Positions 35,579 to 47,290 of a DNA stretch of 64,000 nt are shown piece by piece. Source of the DNA: Jaapia argillacea MUCL 33604 (lineage: Eukaryota; Basidiomycota; Agaricomycetes; Jaapiales; Jaapiaceae); NCBI GenBank assembly GCA_000697665.1, contig KL197784.1, forward strand, positions 21,042 through 85,041, in the 5' to 3' direction. The notes below the pieces were generated by a model. The model was not told the DNA's origin. It did no database searches and was given only the letters and a program-made list of their open reading frames with translations. Both the position numbers and the translations under genes were made by a program. Numbering within the stretch: position 1 is the stretch's first letter; the number at the start of each line of letters is the position of its first letter.

Positions 35579-35861
35579 CATTCCCAGGATCACCGGAAGT
35601 GACAACCCGGGGGATACACCGTAAAGGTAGTGGTGATGGTCCTCGTAGCACGGGCATTCCGTTAGGATATGCTTGCTTGTTTGGTACCCTGCTCCACAAG
35701 GGCAGTCAACTGGTTCGGGAATGTTAAATTGAGTGTAGTACTTGCCAATAAATGCATGCCCAACTCTGCATTGTGTAACTCTCCTGTATACCTCTCGTCT
35801 GAGGTATTTGAAGTGGTCCCTAAGTTTAAATGACGGGGGATTTGATTGGATGGTGTGTAGC
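35579..35861 (-). pseudogene. LINE ORF2, C-terminal finger segment
   Basis: Lies between the copia and gypsy insertions. On the minus strand it reads SFKLRDHFKYLRREVYRR and then a Cys/His finger CPCGAGYQTSKHILTECPCY, typical of the end of fungal LINE ORF2. The left junction joins 27549 in frame. The right junction joins 41373 across TSD GTAGC. Confidence 0.88.
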
Positions 35862-36205
35862 TGTTGTCGAGGGTTCAGCACAGGGGCCTGATAACACTTG
35901 ACTATCAACTGTGGAGCCTGGCAGTCAAGGCAATCACACAGGATAGGTCCTAGTAAGCATACAAGTGTTAGGTCCTCAGTAGCACAGAAAAGACTAAGGA
36001 GCTGTACAGGCAAGGCAGGTCTTATATACTGGAGGGAATGTGGCAGTGCCGAGCAGTGCGAAGGCAGATACAACAATAGTGAGGGAAAGGCAGTCCATAT
36101 GCAGTACAAAGCATGGGAAGGAATGGCAGTGTGTGGAAGAATGAAAGTCTGAAACAGAACAGCAGAACAACAAACCAATGGCAAGGAACCTATTCCTCAA
36201 AAACA
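35862..36205 (-). repeat. 3' LTR of the copia element
   Basis: 344 bp, downstream end in element orientation. Matches 41029-41372 and the copy at the left window edge. Confidence 0.93.
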
Positions 36206-36216
36206 CTCCCACTTGA
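36206..36216 (-). promoter_or_regulatory. Copia polypurine tract
   Basis: On the minus strand TCAAGTGGGAG directly precedes the 3' LTR. The AAGTGGGAG-TGTT junction is characteristic of copia elements. Confidence 0.8.
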
Positions 36217-39200
36217 CGAGGCATTGGAGTTGTTGTCATCAACTAAAACCAAACTCCCACTGAACTCTACACACTTCCCAAGAGGCAAAGCCTTTGTGAA
36301 GATGTCTGTAATGTTCTCAGTGGTAGGAATCTGCAGAACATTGATCTTGCCCATTTTGACTTCAGAGCGAACGTGGTGGTGCTTGATGTCGATATGTTTT
36401 GAGTTCTTGAAATTGATAGGGTTCCTAGTGAGATCAATGCAACCTTTGTTGTCGATGTGGATAGGAATGGGGTTGTCAACAGGAAATCCGAGCTCTCCAT
36501 AGAAGTTGCGAAGCCATAGCGCTTGTTTGGTAGCTTCAGAGGCAGCCATGTACTCTGCTTCTGTAGAAGAAGTGGCAATGGAAGTCTGTCTGCGAGCAGC
36601 CCAGGTGGTCGCACTGTCGCTGATGAAGAAGACTTGACCAGAAACAGAGAATCAATTGTTCTTATCTCCACCATGATCAGAGTCAGAGAATCCAACAATC
36701 AAAATGTCGTTGTCGGAGGAGCCGAGATGCAACTTGTAGTGTCGAGTACCTTTGAGATACTGTAGGACGTGCTTTGCAGCCTTGTAGTGCGCAATGCTTG
36801 GGTTGGATTGGAATCGACCAAGATTGTGACAGTAAAACACAAGGTTGGGGCATGTGCCAAGCATGGCATATTGAAGAGAGCCGAGAAGAGACTGATAGTC
36901 TTGGAGGAAGGATGGGTCAGCATCTTCAACAGAATCGGGGTTCTTCAGAAGTTTGGTGCCAGAAGGAATGGTGTACTGGCAGGGTGGGCATCTTGCATCC
37001 CAAAACAAATGAGAATGTCGTGGATGTACTTTGACTAATCGAGGTAGATGAGGCGTTTAGGACAGTCGCAAGTGACTCGTAGTCCTAGAAAATGCGAAAT
37101 TTTGCCCATGTCTGTGATCTCAAAGTGGTCAGCTAGACGCTTCTTGATTCACAAAATCTCCTTCAGTGAGTTGCCAAGGATAGTTATGTCATCGATGTAG
37201 ACCATGAAAATGATTACCATGTCTCCCTCCTGTCAGCACATAACAAAAACAGATACGTCACTCAGAGTGCACATAAATCCAAGATCCTCCAAAGTGGCTT
37301 TCAGCTTCTGGTGTCACTGGCAACCAGCCTGCTTCAGCCCATATAAAGCCTTCAGTAGATGACAGACCTTGTCTTTGCTACCAGATACCATGAAACCTTC
37401 TGGTTGCTCCATGTAAATTTCTTTGTCAAGATCACCATTCAGATATGCCGATTTCACATCAACTTGGTGGATCTCCCAGTCCAGGATCACTGCAAGGGCA
37501 AACAATAATCAGATTGTTTCAAGTCGTGCAACTGGTGAGAAGGTTTCATCGAAGCTGATACTGTGTACTTGAGTAAAGCCTTTAGCTATGAGCCTAGCCT
37601 TGTACCGAGTGATTTCACCCTGTGCATCAAATTTGAGTCGAAAGACCCATTTGAACTTAACTGCCTTGGGACCTGGAGGAAGGTCCTCAAGAACCCAAGT
37701 TCCATTTCGATGAAGGGAAGAGATCTCCTCCTTCATCACCTCAGACCATTGTTCACTCTCTGATGAACACATCGCACTGTTGTAAGTAACGGGCTCGTCA
37801 TGAATGCAGAGAGCTCCCACTGCAGGAGTATCATCCCATGGGACAACTGAATCATCGATATAAGTCCCATCTTCAGTGATGTTGCTAGAGCCATCCATGT
37901 GACTCTTGTGTCCTTGAATTGTGCATTTGCAACCCGATCGGCGTAGTGCTGGGACCGGTGAAGGATCCAAGATAAGATCTTCGTGTTGTTTCTGACAGGC
38001 GGCACATCAAGTGGCTTGGGGTCGTTCAGGTGGAGGTGGAGGTGCAACACATGGAGGTGTGATGGGAGATTGTTCATGATGTTCGAGAGGTGGTGTGTGA
38101 GGTCTTGGTTCTGGTTCTGGTGCAGTGGGTGGTGGTGGTTGTGGGGGTTCAGGTGGAGCGGATCCACCTGGGGCATCAACACATACTTGCTGTTCTTCTG
38201 GCGGATTGAATTTCTTGTCAGAAAACGGCTCTAATAACAGTACTTTGAGTTGGTTGGGTTGAGGTTGTGGTGTGGAGGATGGAGGGCTTGGAGCAGGACA
38301 ATTTGGAAAGACTACCTTGTTGAAGGCCACATCAGTACTAACAATGATAGAGCGGGTATGTTTATCCCAGAGCCAGTAACCTTTAGAACCCAGATCATAC
38401 CTGACAAACACAAGAAGTGACGACTGCTTGTCCAGCTTCTTGCATTTCTCCTTAGAAACTTGGCAATATGCCAGACAACCGAATACCCTGAAGTAGGAAA
38501 TATCGGGTTTGCATCCATACAGGACTTCATGAGGGGTCTTCCAGCCAATGACACGAGACAGAGCTCAATTACGAACGTGCAATGCTGTTGCAACAGCCTC
38601 CTTCCAGAAGCCTGTGGAAAGGCCAGTGGCATGCATCATGGACTTGGCCAAACCATTTTGTTGTGGCATACTAGGGATCGTGCGATAATGAATAATCCCA
38701 AGTTCCTTCAATTGAGCAATGAACTTCTCAGATTGATATTCACCTCCTCAGTCAGAGTGAAAACCCTTGATCTTGCATTTGAATTGTTTCTCGACCATGG
38801 CCCTGAAGTCCTTGAAAGAGTCATACTGAAGGTCCTTGGATTTGAGGAACCAAACCCAACCATGATGTGAGCAGTCATTGATGTAGTTGACGATATAGAG
38901 TTTGCCAGAACCAATAGCGGTGACTGACATAGGGCCGATGAGGTCAGAATGAATGAGATTGAGAGGGTGTTGAGTGCGAGGAGTGTTTGATGAAGGAAAT
39001 GAACGCCGGTGTTGCTTCCCAAGCATGCAACCCTTGCAAACAGCAGAGGATTGCATTGTTGAACCAATACTAAGGCCATGTGTACAACCAGGAAGTTTAG
39101 TGACTCCCTCCCAGTTGAGATGACCCATACATGCGTGAACGACTTCAATAGGGACAGCAGTGGATGTGTGTACAGATGGTGCAGCATGGAGCAGAAGCCA

Positions 39201-39492
39201 ATACTGCCCATTCCACAATGAACCAATACCAAGGGTCTGTGAGCCCTTGAGGATAGTTGCGGTCGAGTTCCCAAAACTTGTGTGAAGGCCTTTGGAGTCC
39301 AATCATCAAATGGAGATCATATGGTGGGCGATCTGCGGACAATACAGAACCCATTCCATTATGACAGTAGCCTGTTGTCCATTCACCATCGTGTAGCCAG
39401 AAACCGTGCCAGTACCCAAGTAACTGATTGACATTTTAGCCTTGTCCGCCAGATGAACCACCAAAGGCAAATGTAAGGGTGTGTAGTTGGAT
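36206..39492 (-). pseudogene. Copia pol: integrase, RT, RNase H (decayed)
   Basis: In order on the minus strand: protease end and gag-pre-integrase finger (MGHLNWEGV...CKGCMLGKQH, about 39000-39150); integrase core with Asp at IHSDLIGPM; GFHSD then TGA at the second Asp block; and PQQNGLAKSMM, where the catalytic Glu of the usual LAER motif reads Lys. Then a Pro-rich linker (about 38000-38200), RT (FKWVFRLKFDAQGEITRYKA, DVKSAYLNGDL, YIDDI near 37190) and RNase H (IDNKGCIDLTRNP..KHIDIKHH, to 36190). At least six in-frame stops occur (for example near 38745, 38580, 38007, 37506 and 37314). Integration and RT activity are lost. Confidence 0.88.
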
Positions 39493-39927
39493 TGTTAGGA
39501 GCGCTTTAGTGACTGGTACTCAGGCTACGACTTGAGGCTGTAGAGGATGACAAACGAGAGCAAACCAGTTGAAGGGTACAGGCTAAAGAGCTGTATTATT
39601 CAAGTGGACAAGCTTAAGGAATACAGGAGGGCGAGAGCGCCTTATATACGGGAGCCAGAGGGGTAGAATGTGGTAGAAAGGTATAGAAGGGGCTAAGAAT
39701 AGCGCCCAAGGAATAGGAGAGAACATGGTAGAAATGTAGAGAACGAGGTGGAAGGTCCGGGGAATCGGTAACCTGTCAAACGGGGTGTGGGTCGGGAAGT
39801 GAGGTTATTAATAGTACGATGTGATATAAATAGAATAGGGCAACGATAAGAGGGGAGCGGAGAAGATAAGAGGTCCGAGATAAGATAAGATAATCAAAAA
39901 ATGAGATGGGTATACAGGATCGTAACA
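39493..39927 (-). mobile_element. Solo LTR (family A) inside copia, TSD TGGAT
   Basis: TGTTAGGAGC...CGTAACA, 435 bp, flanked by TGGAT at 39488-39492 and 39928-39932. It lies within the copia protease; copia codons on either side (NLS before, YTPLHLPLVVHLADK after) rejoin in frame if it is removed. Same family as 56226-56658. It postdates the copia insertion. Confidence 0.93.
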
Positions 39928-40951
39928 TGGATAAGTTGGAGATGTTGGGCGTCATATGCTCAGTGCAGCCTGAATCGAGCATCCAGGTGTGGGTATCACT
40001 CGAGCCATACCAGAAAGAAGTGACATTGGCAACCTGAGCCTCACCAGTAATGGCAGCAACAGCAGGTGTGGTAGCTGTGTTTACAGCAGGTGTAGATGAT
40101 GAATTTCCCCTCCCCCCTCCTCCTCCTTGGTCTCCCTGGTCCTTCTGCTTCTTCCTGCACTTGTTCTCCCAATGTTCATCCTTCTTACAGTAATGACACT
40201 TGCTGGGTTTCTTCTTCCCCTTGTCCTTTGATCTGGACACAGAGGTGATGACAATGGCGGCGGAAGGGTTGGACTTGCAATGGGCTTCCTCAGAAATGAT
40301 CTTCTGGCAAATAGCAGCTGGTTCAAGCATGCTGGCTTCAACGACCGTGAGGATAGCATCGATGATGTTTGAGTATGAGTCAGGTAGAGCGAGTAGCATG
40401 ACAAATGCGAAGTACATGTCGTCAATGATTAAACCACCAGCAGCGATGTCCTGCTTCAGCTTGGTGAGATTGTCCAACTGAACACTCATGGGTTCCGACT
40501 CGGTGAGGGTGAATCGGAAAAACTGCTAAAACTTCAAAAAGATTTGAAGTGCACTGCCCTTGTGGAAGAGCATCGAAAGAGCAGTCCAGAGCAAGTGGGA
40601 TGGTGGGTCATAGTTGACAAGATAGTAGAGTGACTCGTGTAAGAGGACAGTGAGTGTGGAGAGTGCTCACCCATTGGCTTCCACAAAGGCATCCTTATCA
40701 GCTTGAGTAGAGGTGGAGGTAAGTTTGACTGAGTCGTGGTTGATGATGTATGGCCACAACTTGTTAAGTGTGAGATAGGTGCAAGCAGCGACGGCCCAAG
40801 TAGGGTAGTTGGTGCCATCAAGCTTAGTGATGGAAGAGACGGGGATGGGCAATGAGCCAGAGGATGTGGATGACATGGCAGGCAGCAAGGGTGTGGTAGG
40901 TGTAGTTGACCTTGGAGGCTGAGTAGGAGTCAATTGACTCGTACTGGACAT
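39928..40951 (-). pseudogene. Copia gag and protease start
   Basis: Starts at about 40951 with MSSTSQL, then the DUF4219-like block LDGTNYPTWA (about 40810). An in-frame TGA follows EANG (about 40667) and a TAG lies near 40528. After that come a UBN2-like gag helical region, the zinc knuckle CHYCKKDEHWENKC (about 40160-40200) and the protease motif WMLDSGCTEHM (about 39970). The family A LTR interrupts the protease just downstream. Confidence 0.88.
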
Positions 40952-41014
40952 GCAAGAGGTTGATCAGATGTGACTGGTGGAGCGATCAGAGGTTGAGCTG
41001 TTATAGGCAAGCGC

Positions 41015-41028
41015 TGGGGCTCATAACC
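41015..41028 (-). promoter_or_regulatory. Copia primer-binding site region
   Basis: Directly after the 5' LTR on the minus strand the sequence is GGTTATGAGCCCC, where copia elements carry a tRNA-complementary primer site. It is similar to but not identical with the usual initiator-tRNA type. Confidence 0.5.
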
Positions 41029-41372
41029 TGTTGTCGAGGGTTCAGCACAGAGGTCTGATAACACTCAACTATCAACCGTGGAGCCTGGCAGTCAAGGTGA
41101 TCACACAGGATAGGACCTAGTAAGTGTACAAGTGTTAGGTCCTCAGTAGTGCAGAAAAGACTAAGGAGCTGTACAGGTAAGGCAGGTCTTATATACTGGA
41201 GGGAACGTGGCAGTGCCAAGCAGTGCAAAGGCAGATATAACAATAGCAAGGGAAAGGCAGTCCATATGCAGTACAAAGCATGGGAAGGAATGGCAGTGTG
41301 TGGAAGAATGAAAGTCCAAAATGGAACAGTGGAACGATGAACCAATGGTGAGGAACCTATTCCTCAACAACA
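41029..41372 (-). repeat. 5' LTR of the copia element
   Basis: 344 bp, with minus-strand TATATAAG near 41190. Partner of 35862-36205. Confidence 0.93.
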
Positions 41373-44300
41373 GTAGCATCCTTGATGCAGGCTGCAGTTC
41401 CACTCCTCTTGCCATTCTCAAAGAGTGTCCTCTTTTGCTATGCAATGGGCATGGGACAGTGTTGCATGTTGGCTATCTCCATCAAGTGTGACCACATCCT
41501 TGGTGAGTGCATCCGCCTGTTCATTTCCTGGGATATCTTGGTGACCTGGTGCCCATGCCACCTCAATGGAATGAGTCTCATCTGTATCCAAGAAATCAAT
41601 AATTATCTCTCAGGGGGTGATTGTAAAGGATTGGTCACCCTTTTTTGGTTCAAAAATTGCCTGAATCGCCGTGCTGTTATCTGCAAAGATGTGGAGGTGT
41701 TTAATCTCCCTGTGGGTCTGTGAAAATGCATTGGCTTTTTGCGCTGCCCATGCTAAACCTGCCATCTCTGCATCATACACTTCCGCCCTTGTTCCCATAC
41801 CTAGCTGGTACGAGAATACTTCATGTCCTTTGTGGAAATCAACGAGTCCAGCCCTGACTCGCTGTTTTCCATTCAGCACCATCAAAGATCCATCAGAGTA
41901 TGCTAGGAGGTGTTCCAATGAGGTTTGGAACTTGCTCACCCAGGTAATATGCACCTTGGCTGCTTCTGCCTTATCCAGTCCCTCTCCTGTTGGCATGATC
42001 ATCAAACAGCCCTTGTAGTTGTTGGGCGTTCTTTGCCAGGGTGGGAGAATGAATGGTTGTGGGCATTCTGATTCTGGGTCCGACTTTGTTGTGAGCTTTT
42101 GCAGTCAAGTCGTTTTCTTCTTGTTTATTGCTTGCCCTGACTTGCTAGGTGGGAGCTGTGGAGGTACACTGGCCCTAGCCCCCCCCTCCAGGAGGCTGGG
42201 AGGTGCTGAATCACCAGATTATGTGGGTTCAGCATGTTAAGCTGCAAGGTGTTTTGTCTGCACTCTAGATCCAAGGTCTTCTGGATTGGAGGAATTGATG
42301 CCTCGATCTACAAAGCCTGAATTGGGGTTGTATGAAAGACTGCACATACAAGACGTAGTGCCCAATGTTGGACCTTTTCGAGAATGTTGGAGTGTTTCTT
42401 CTGACCCATCCACCAAGCCTGGCAAGCATATGTGAGTACTGGGAGGATGCAGGAGATATATAAATGCCGTAGGTGTTTCTGTGATAGCCCTTTCACCATA
42501 TTTGCCAACATTCCCAACCCTTTCACAGTGAGGTCTGCCCTTGTTGCGAGATCCTTCATGTGGTGGTCAAACAATAATTTCCAGTCGAAGAGGACACCAA
42601 GCCATTTGACTGATGTTCCAACCTGGATGGTTGTTGGATTGCCATCAGGTCTGGGGAGAGATATAGTGGGTGAAACTCCCTTGTCGTGGGTGTGCCACGT
42701 ATAATGCATAAGTTCCTGCTTAGCCAGGTCTGGCAATAAGCCAACCTTTTGAAGCCAAGTGTCCACCTCAGAATATGCCATCTCAAGGAGTTGTATGTTT
42801 GTGTCCAGGGATTCAGACAAAACATACAGCTTCCCCTCATCGATGAATATTATGAGTGTGGTGGAGGTGGGTTTGTTGGGCAGTGGGATCAGTCAGATAT
42901 TCGGGTTCTCATTTGGTGTCACTTGCCGTTCGAAGATTTCACCAAGTTCAGCAGTGTATATAATTGAGAGTATGGGGGACACTGGCAAACCTTGTGGAAT
43001 CCCATTGATAACTGGGGCCATCTCTCCCCAGATACCATTGAGGCATATGGCTGCTTGTTGCTCCTTGAGAAATGAGGCTGTCCATTTTACCAGTTGAAGA
43101 GGAATATTCTTTCTTCTCATCTCCCATAAGAGTTGTGAATGGTTGATGAAGTCAAAATATCCCTTAATATCAAAGGTTAGCGCAGAAGTGACTTTGCCAT
43201 GATTATGCACTGCTTCAACATCATTGACAAACGAGATGATTGCATCATTTGTAGAGCTGTGTGGGCGCCCACCAAACTGCGAGTGTGGTACCAGGTTAAA
43301 TTTTCCGACCAGATAGGCCAGTCGGTTTGCAACAATCTTCTCCAAGACCTTACTCAAACACTCGAGGAGTTGAATAAGACAATAAGCTCTCGGGTTTGAA
43401 TAGTCCTCCTTCTTTGGTTTTTGCAGGGCGACTGCTATCACCTTCCACCAGTCCTTTGGGTGGTAACCAGCTTGCAGACACTTGTGCATCAGGGAAACAA
43501 GATATCTTTCAGCAATTGGCCAAGCCCATTGTAGCGCTTGGAAAGGGATTTGACTGATGCCAGCTGCTTTCTTTGGATTTTGTTCAAGGATAGCACTTTG
43601 AACTTCCTCCTGTGTAATGTGCTCAAACGGGTGGTCATCTGGTTGGACGTCGTTGAGGTCAGGAAGTGATTCATCCTTGATGGGTGGTGGTGGTGGTTGA
43701 AATAGCTCATCTTGCAGCGCCTGACACTTGTCCTCATGTTCAACCGCCAGAGGGTGGTCAGCGCCTCTTGGACCACTTTCAAAAACCCCAAATATCTTCT
43801 GGTTTTGCATCCTCCAGCATTGCGGTGATCCACTTCTGACATGATCTATAGAATAGGAGTTTGAAAAAGTTTCAAGACTTTTTGATGAGGGTTTGAATCA
43901 CTGGGTTAGGTGTTCCCCACTGTTGCTTGTGCTCTCGCGACTGTTCTCGAGCATTTGCAATTTGGTGATTAGCCTCTGAGAGCTCTTTGCTCCACCAGGG
44001 TTGTGCTCGGTTCGAAGGTTTCTTTACTGGTACTGTTCTCTCTGTTGTGCTGGTGAGCGCTTCAGTGAACACCTGAGTAACCTCATCGAGTTCACCTGGC
44101 GACATAATGTGCTCAGCATCCAGCAGCGAGGAGAGGGCCTGTTCCCTTTGACCTAGTTCCTCTTCAAAAGCATCCCTCCACTTCAGTTGATCCACATCCT
44201 TAAAATTGAATTTTGCACTGGATGGATTCAAAACCTCCTCCTCTCCCCAATCAAGTCTCCATGTGATTGTGTAGTGGTCTGATCCATGACTATGTTGGGG

Positions 44301-44987
44301 TTCAACCTTCCAGTCCCAAACTGCATCCAGTTCCACCACTCGTCCATTGACCCATGTCAGATCAAGAGTTGATAGGCCACCTCTCAATTGGGCTTCCTGG
44401 TGTGTTGGAACTCCCTTCTCATTCAAAAGAGTGAATCTGTGGTCATCAAGCCAGTCTACTATCTCTGGGAAGTAAGTGTCGTTTGCTTGTCCAGGCATGC
44501 TCCAGCAGTTGTTGTCGAGATTCCAGTCTCCTGTGAGAATGACCAGATGGTCAGTGGGGAGTTGAAGGTTTTGTAGTCGGAATGCAGCTCCATCTCGACC
44601 TAGAAAAGGTTTGTCATTATAGAGATTTACAATGTATATGGGAGGATGTGGGGACTGTATAACATCCAGGACCATCAAGTCAAGTTCTTGGGCGATGTCT
44701 GATCGGAGCATAACTCGGAAGTCAGCCCTTGTCCTAACATATGCCATCACCCTAGGTCACCATTCCTTTGGAACTGACAAGACTGGAAAATTAGGTGTCC
44801 AGTTTGTGTTACCTGTAGATCCCATGATATTGGGATCCCCAATCTTGTGCCATCGAGGCTCCTGTACCAGCAGGATATTGACATTGTTCATCTCTTCATT
44901 GAGAACTGTGAATTGAACTTGCTTTCCACGGTTTGCATTAATCTGCATAATTCGAATGGGTTGAGTTTTAAGTGGCTCTCTAATCAT
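41373..44987 (-). pseudogene. LINE ORF2: APE endonuclease, RT, RNase H
   Basis: Starts MIREP at 44987, overlapping the ORF1 stop (ATGATTAG). APE-type endonuclease motifs: MQINANRGK, LLVQEPRW, IYIVNLYN, GDWNLDNN, TLDLTWVNGRV, GSDHYTITW (44987-43872). RT: PKKAAGISQIPFQAL, FGGRPHSSTNDAI, TFDIKGYFDFI, GIPQGLPVSPILS (43810-42893). The catalytic YxDD box reads FIDEG near 42840, so an Asp is lost. The thumb and connection follow to 42308, then RNase H with YSDGSLMV, YDAEMAGL and FADNSTAI (42005-41610) and VAWAPGHQDIPGNEQAD beyond a TGA at 41610. Other stops (TGA near 44755 and 42891, TAG near 42308) and frameshifts near 43860 and 41480 make it inactive. The last codons rejoin 35861 across the copia insertion. 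Confidence 0.9.
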
Positions 44988-46165
44988 GACGAGGAGTAGA
45001 CAGCCGCCCTTTCAAGGTCCTCATTGTCACCCCCAAACTCCTCTCCTTCTCCTCAAATATCTTCTTGATAACTGTGGGTGAGACACTATCAAAGACATCA
45101 ATGAGTCCCTCAAGGTTCTCTTTCTCCTGACTCGTGTACTCCTCCTCCAGAGCCTGGTGGTGGTTACTCAACTCTTGTCCATGCTCCTTCTCCTTCCCTT
45201 TCCCTTTTCCATACCATTCCCCCCTTTCTTCCCCACTGTCTTCCATCCACCAGCCTTTCTTGATGATTCCCCTTCCCAAGTGCTTCTGTACTTGATAATT
45301 CAAGCAGGGCACTGTCGGTGGTCAGCCACATGTGTGTTCACGATTTGGTCCCCATCCCTGGGTTCCGGGCAGTTTGCACATCATCTGGAGTGGTTGTTAG
45401 GGCAGGGGACATTGTTGTCCTGCATGTCGAGGTCTTTACACTGTCGGCAATGGGAGTTGTGCTCCGATTTGATGTGGTTGCCTGTGCATGTGGTTGAACG
45501 ACCAACAGTTTTGACATTGGATTGCCAGGGGTTTGTCAGTGTACCGTCGAACTTTCACAAAGTGTCCAAATGCCGCTAGGTGTTTGATTTGGAATAGTTC
45601 CTCAGCTGCTTCTTCACTAAAGAGCACAAATACAACTGAAGAGGCACCCTGCCTTTCCAACTCCTCCTGTGTCCTCATCCATCTTGGGATCTGGGCCATT
45701 GACGTTGCAGTGATTCGAGCATAGGCGACGTTCTTTTGGCAGAGCTCCTCATGGATCTCTGTTGGAGAGAAGATGCTCCCTCGTTTGTAGGTGCTGGTTC
45801 TCATGTCGCTGAGTGACAGCTTGTGCCATTTGACATCGGCCCTGGTGCTGGCCTGGGCATCTCCTGCAATGATGTGCAAGAAACTTGCTTGGTACCTGGC
45901 AAGCTCTGAGGCCTTCTGATCACTTTGAGTGAAGATGATACAGTTACCGTTCACGTTCCACTTGGCTGATATGACCACCAGGTCTCCGGTGTCAGGTATG
46001 GTTCTCAGGTGGTTATTGATTTCTTCAATGATCCTTGCAGGTGGCTTTCTGGCGGTGTCAGGGACACCTCCGTTGATGTTCACCACTAGTTGAGAGGGAT
46101 GGTGTGTGGAAAGGGGGTTTTTTGGGATCTTTTGTGTATTGTTCTTGGTTTGTGTCTTTGACTGT
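44980..46165 (-). pseudogene. LINE ORF1, C-terminal half
   Basis: Continues ORF1 across the solo LTR at 46166-46554; the codons rejoin in frame using one copy of TSD ACTGT. It contains a structured RNA-binding-like region (NHLRTIPDTGDLVVISAKWN...; ITATSMAQIPRWMR) and a retroviral-type knuckle start CQNCWSFNH (about 45500). Further Cys/His motifs (HCRQC, CANC...HRQC) are spread over a neighbouring frame. A TAA at 45436 and frameshifts interrupt it. A charged tail ends with TAG overlapping the ORF2 ATG. The product coats LINE RNA in related elements. Confidence 0.8.
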
Positions 46166-46554
46166 TGTTACGAACCACGCTTCAATAGGACTATTTTTAC
46201 TTTTCTTTACTTCACCTCGCTTCATTATCATTCAACTACAGACTACAGACTCCTATTCTCTCTGACTCACCTTGACTCCCTTCTTACTCATCATTACTAC
46301 AGACTTACTCATCGTTACTACGGACTACGCTTCTATCTAGTATATATACCTGCCTGTATTTGCTAATAATCCCCATCTTGTTCACTTTGTCAATACAAGT
46401 CTTTACTTGCATTCCTACAAAGTCTGACTTGGTCTCTGTCTGGTTTCCTCTCTTTATCATCCTCATACTGCTTCACTCTGCGTTGCAACCTAAGTACCAT
46501 CAGAGAAGTACACTGTCTTGACTTCAGTACTTCGTTGAAGTAACAACTTTAACA
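46166..46554 (+). mobile_element. Solo LTR (family B) in LINE ORF1, TSD ACTGT
   Basis: TGTTACGAACC...TTTAACA, 389 bp, flanked by ACTGT at 46161-46165 and 46555-46559. Same family as 5295-5694. TATATATACC promoter-like motif near 46342. It splits LINE ORF1. Confidence 0.95.
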
Positions 46555-47215
46555 ACTGTGGCCTGTATGTAGGGCTGAGTGTGAAGTTATCACGAGAGGC
46601 ATTCAGTGGCTGATTTGACTCAGGGGTTCTTGCATCAACCTGTTTTGCTGCTCCCATCTCCATCCTGTCAAGACATGTATTCAGCTTTTCAATGGCAAGT
46701 TGGATACTCACCAGAGTTTGGTCTGTTCTCATGTTGTCCTCAGTGACTGAGAGTTCCTCTCCTATGCAGATCGCATGTAAGGCTTTCACTTTTGTGATAA
46801 TCTTGGGGTCTAAGACCCCTAGGAGCTGCAGATCTCCCACTATCTCTTTGGCCTCTGTCAACATCTCAAGAACCTGTGCTGTCATTGCCTGTTCCTCTCG
46901 TTCTGCCTGTTCCATCTTGGTGTTGTGGTCATGGTCAACCATGTGTGTAAGGGCAGGAGTCTGTTCCCATGTGCCTCAAGCTGGGGTGGGAGACTGGGAT
47001 CATCAGTTCAGATCGTTGGTGCCACGTCTAAGCTTCTTAGGTGATTGTGATAGTGTGTGTGCAGCTCGACCCAGTACTCCCCCTACCTTTGCAATGGGAT
47101 TAAACTCGGTCTCTGGTCGAGTTTGCTTTGCCCTCAGGGTATCGAGAAATTCTGCTCATGTCATGACGTCCCTGTTTGCTCTGTCAGGTAGATCTTTCCA
47201 ACTCTTGATATCCAT
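46555..47215 (-). pseudogene. LINE ORF1, N-terminal half
   Basis: ATG at 47215-47213 (MDIKSWKDLPDRANRD) opens a frame that continues through four TGA codons (about 47156, two adjacent near 47000, and 46978) to the long open stretch from 46942. That stretch encodes a predicted coiled coil (KMEQAEREEQAMTAQVLEML) and then NFTLSPTYRPQ at the LTR junction. All four stops are TGA, consistent with CGA decay. Confidence 0.8.
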
Positions 47216-47290
47216 TGTGCAACTGCACTTTTAACTCTCGATGTGGGTGCCCTTAGGGCCCCAGTGCTCTTTTGTGAGCACATAATACTC

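Larger units (their letters stand above)
35862..41372 (-). mobile_element. Full-length Ty1/copia element, TSD GTAGC
   Basis: Two 344-bp LTRs (35862-36205 and 41029-41372) with TGTTGT...ACAACA-type ends. GTAGC flanks both outer ends (35857-35861 and 41373-41377). Coding is on the minus strand: gag with zinc knuckle, protease, integrase, RT, RNase H. It is inserted in LINE ORF2 and itself contains a 435-bp solo LTR (39493-39927). The LTR pair differs at roughly a tenth of sites by eye, mostly TG in one against CA in the other. Numerous nonsense codons show it is long dead. Confidence 0.95.
27060..47290 (-). mobile_element. LINE retrotransposon, host of a nested cluster
   Basis: A non-LTR element on the minus strand runs from an ORF1 start at 47215 to an ORF2 stop at 27392. 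It is split by three insertions: gypsy 27550-35578, copia 35862-41372 and a solo LTR 46166-46554. Removing each insertion with one TSD copy restores the LINE reading frame at the junction. Domain order is ORF1 with Cys-rich knuckles, then APE endonuclease, reverse transcriptase, RNase H and a C-terminal CCHC-type finger, as in fungal Tad1/I-like LINEs. The outer ends are approximate: the 5' end lies upstream of 47215 and the 3' end in 27050-27290; I found no poly-A tail or flanking TSD. Confidence 0.85.
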
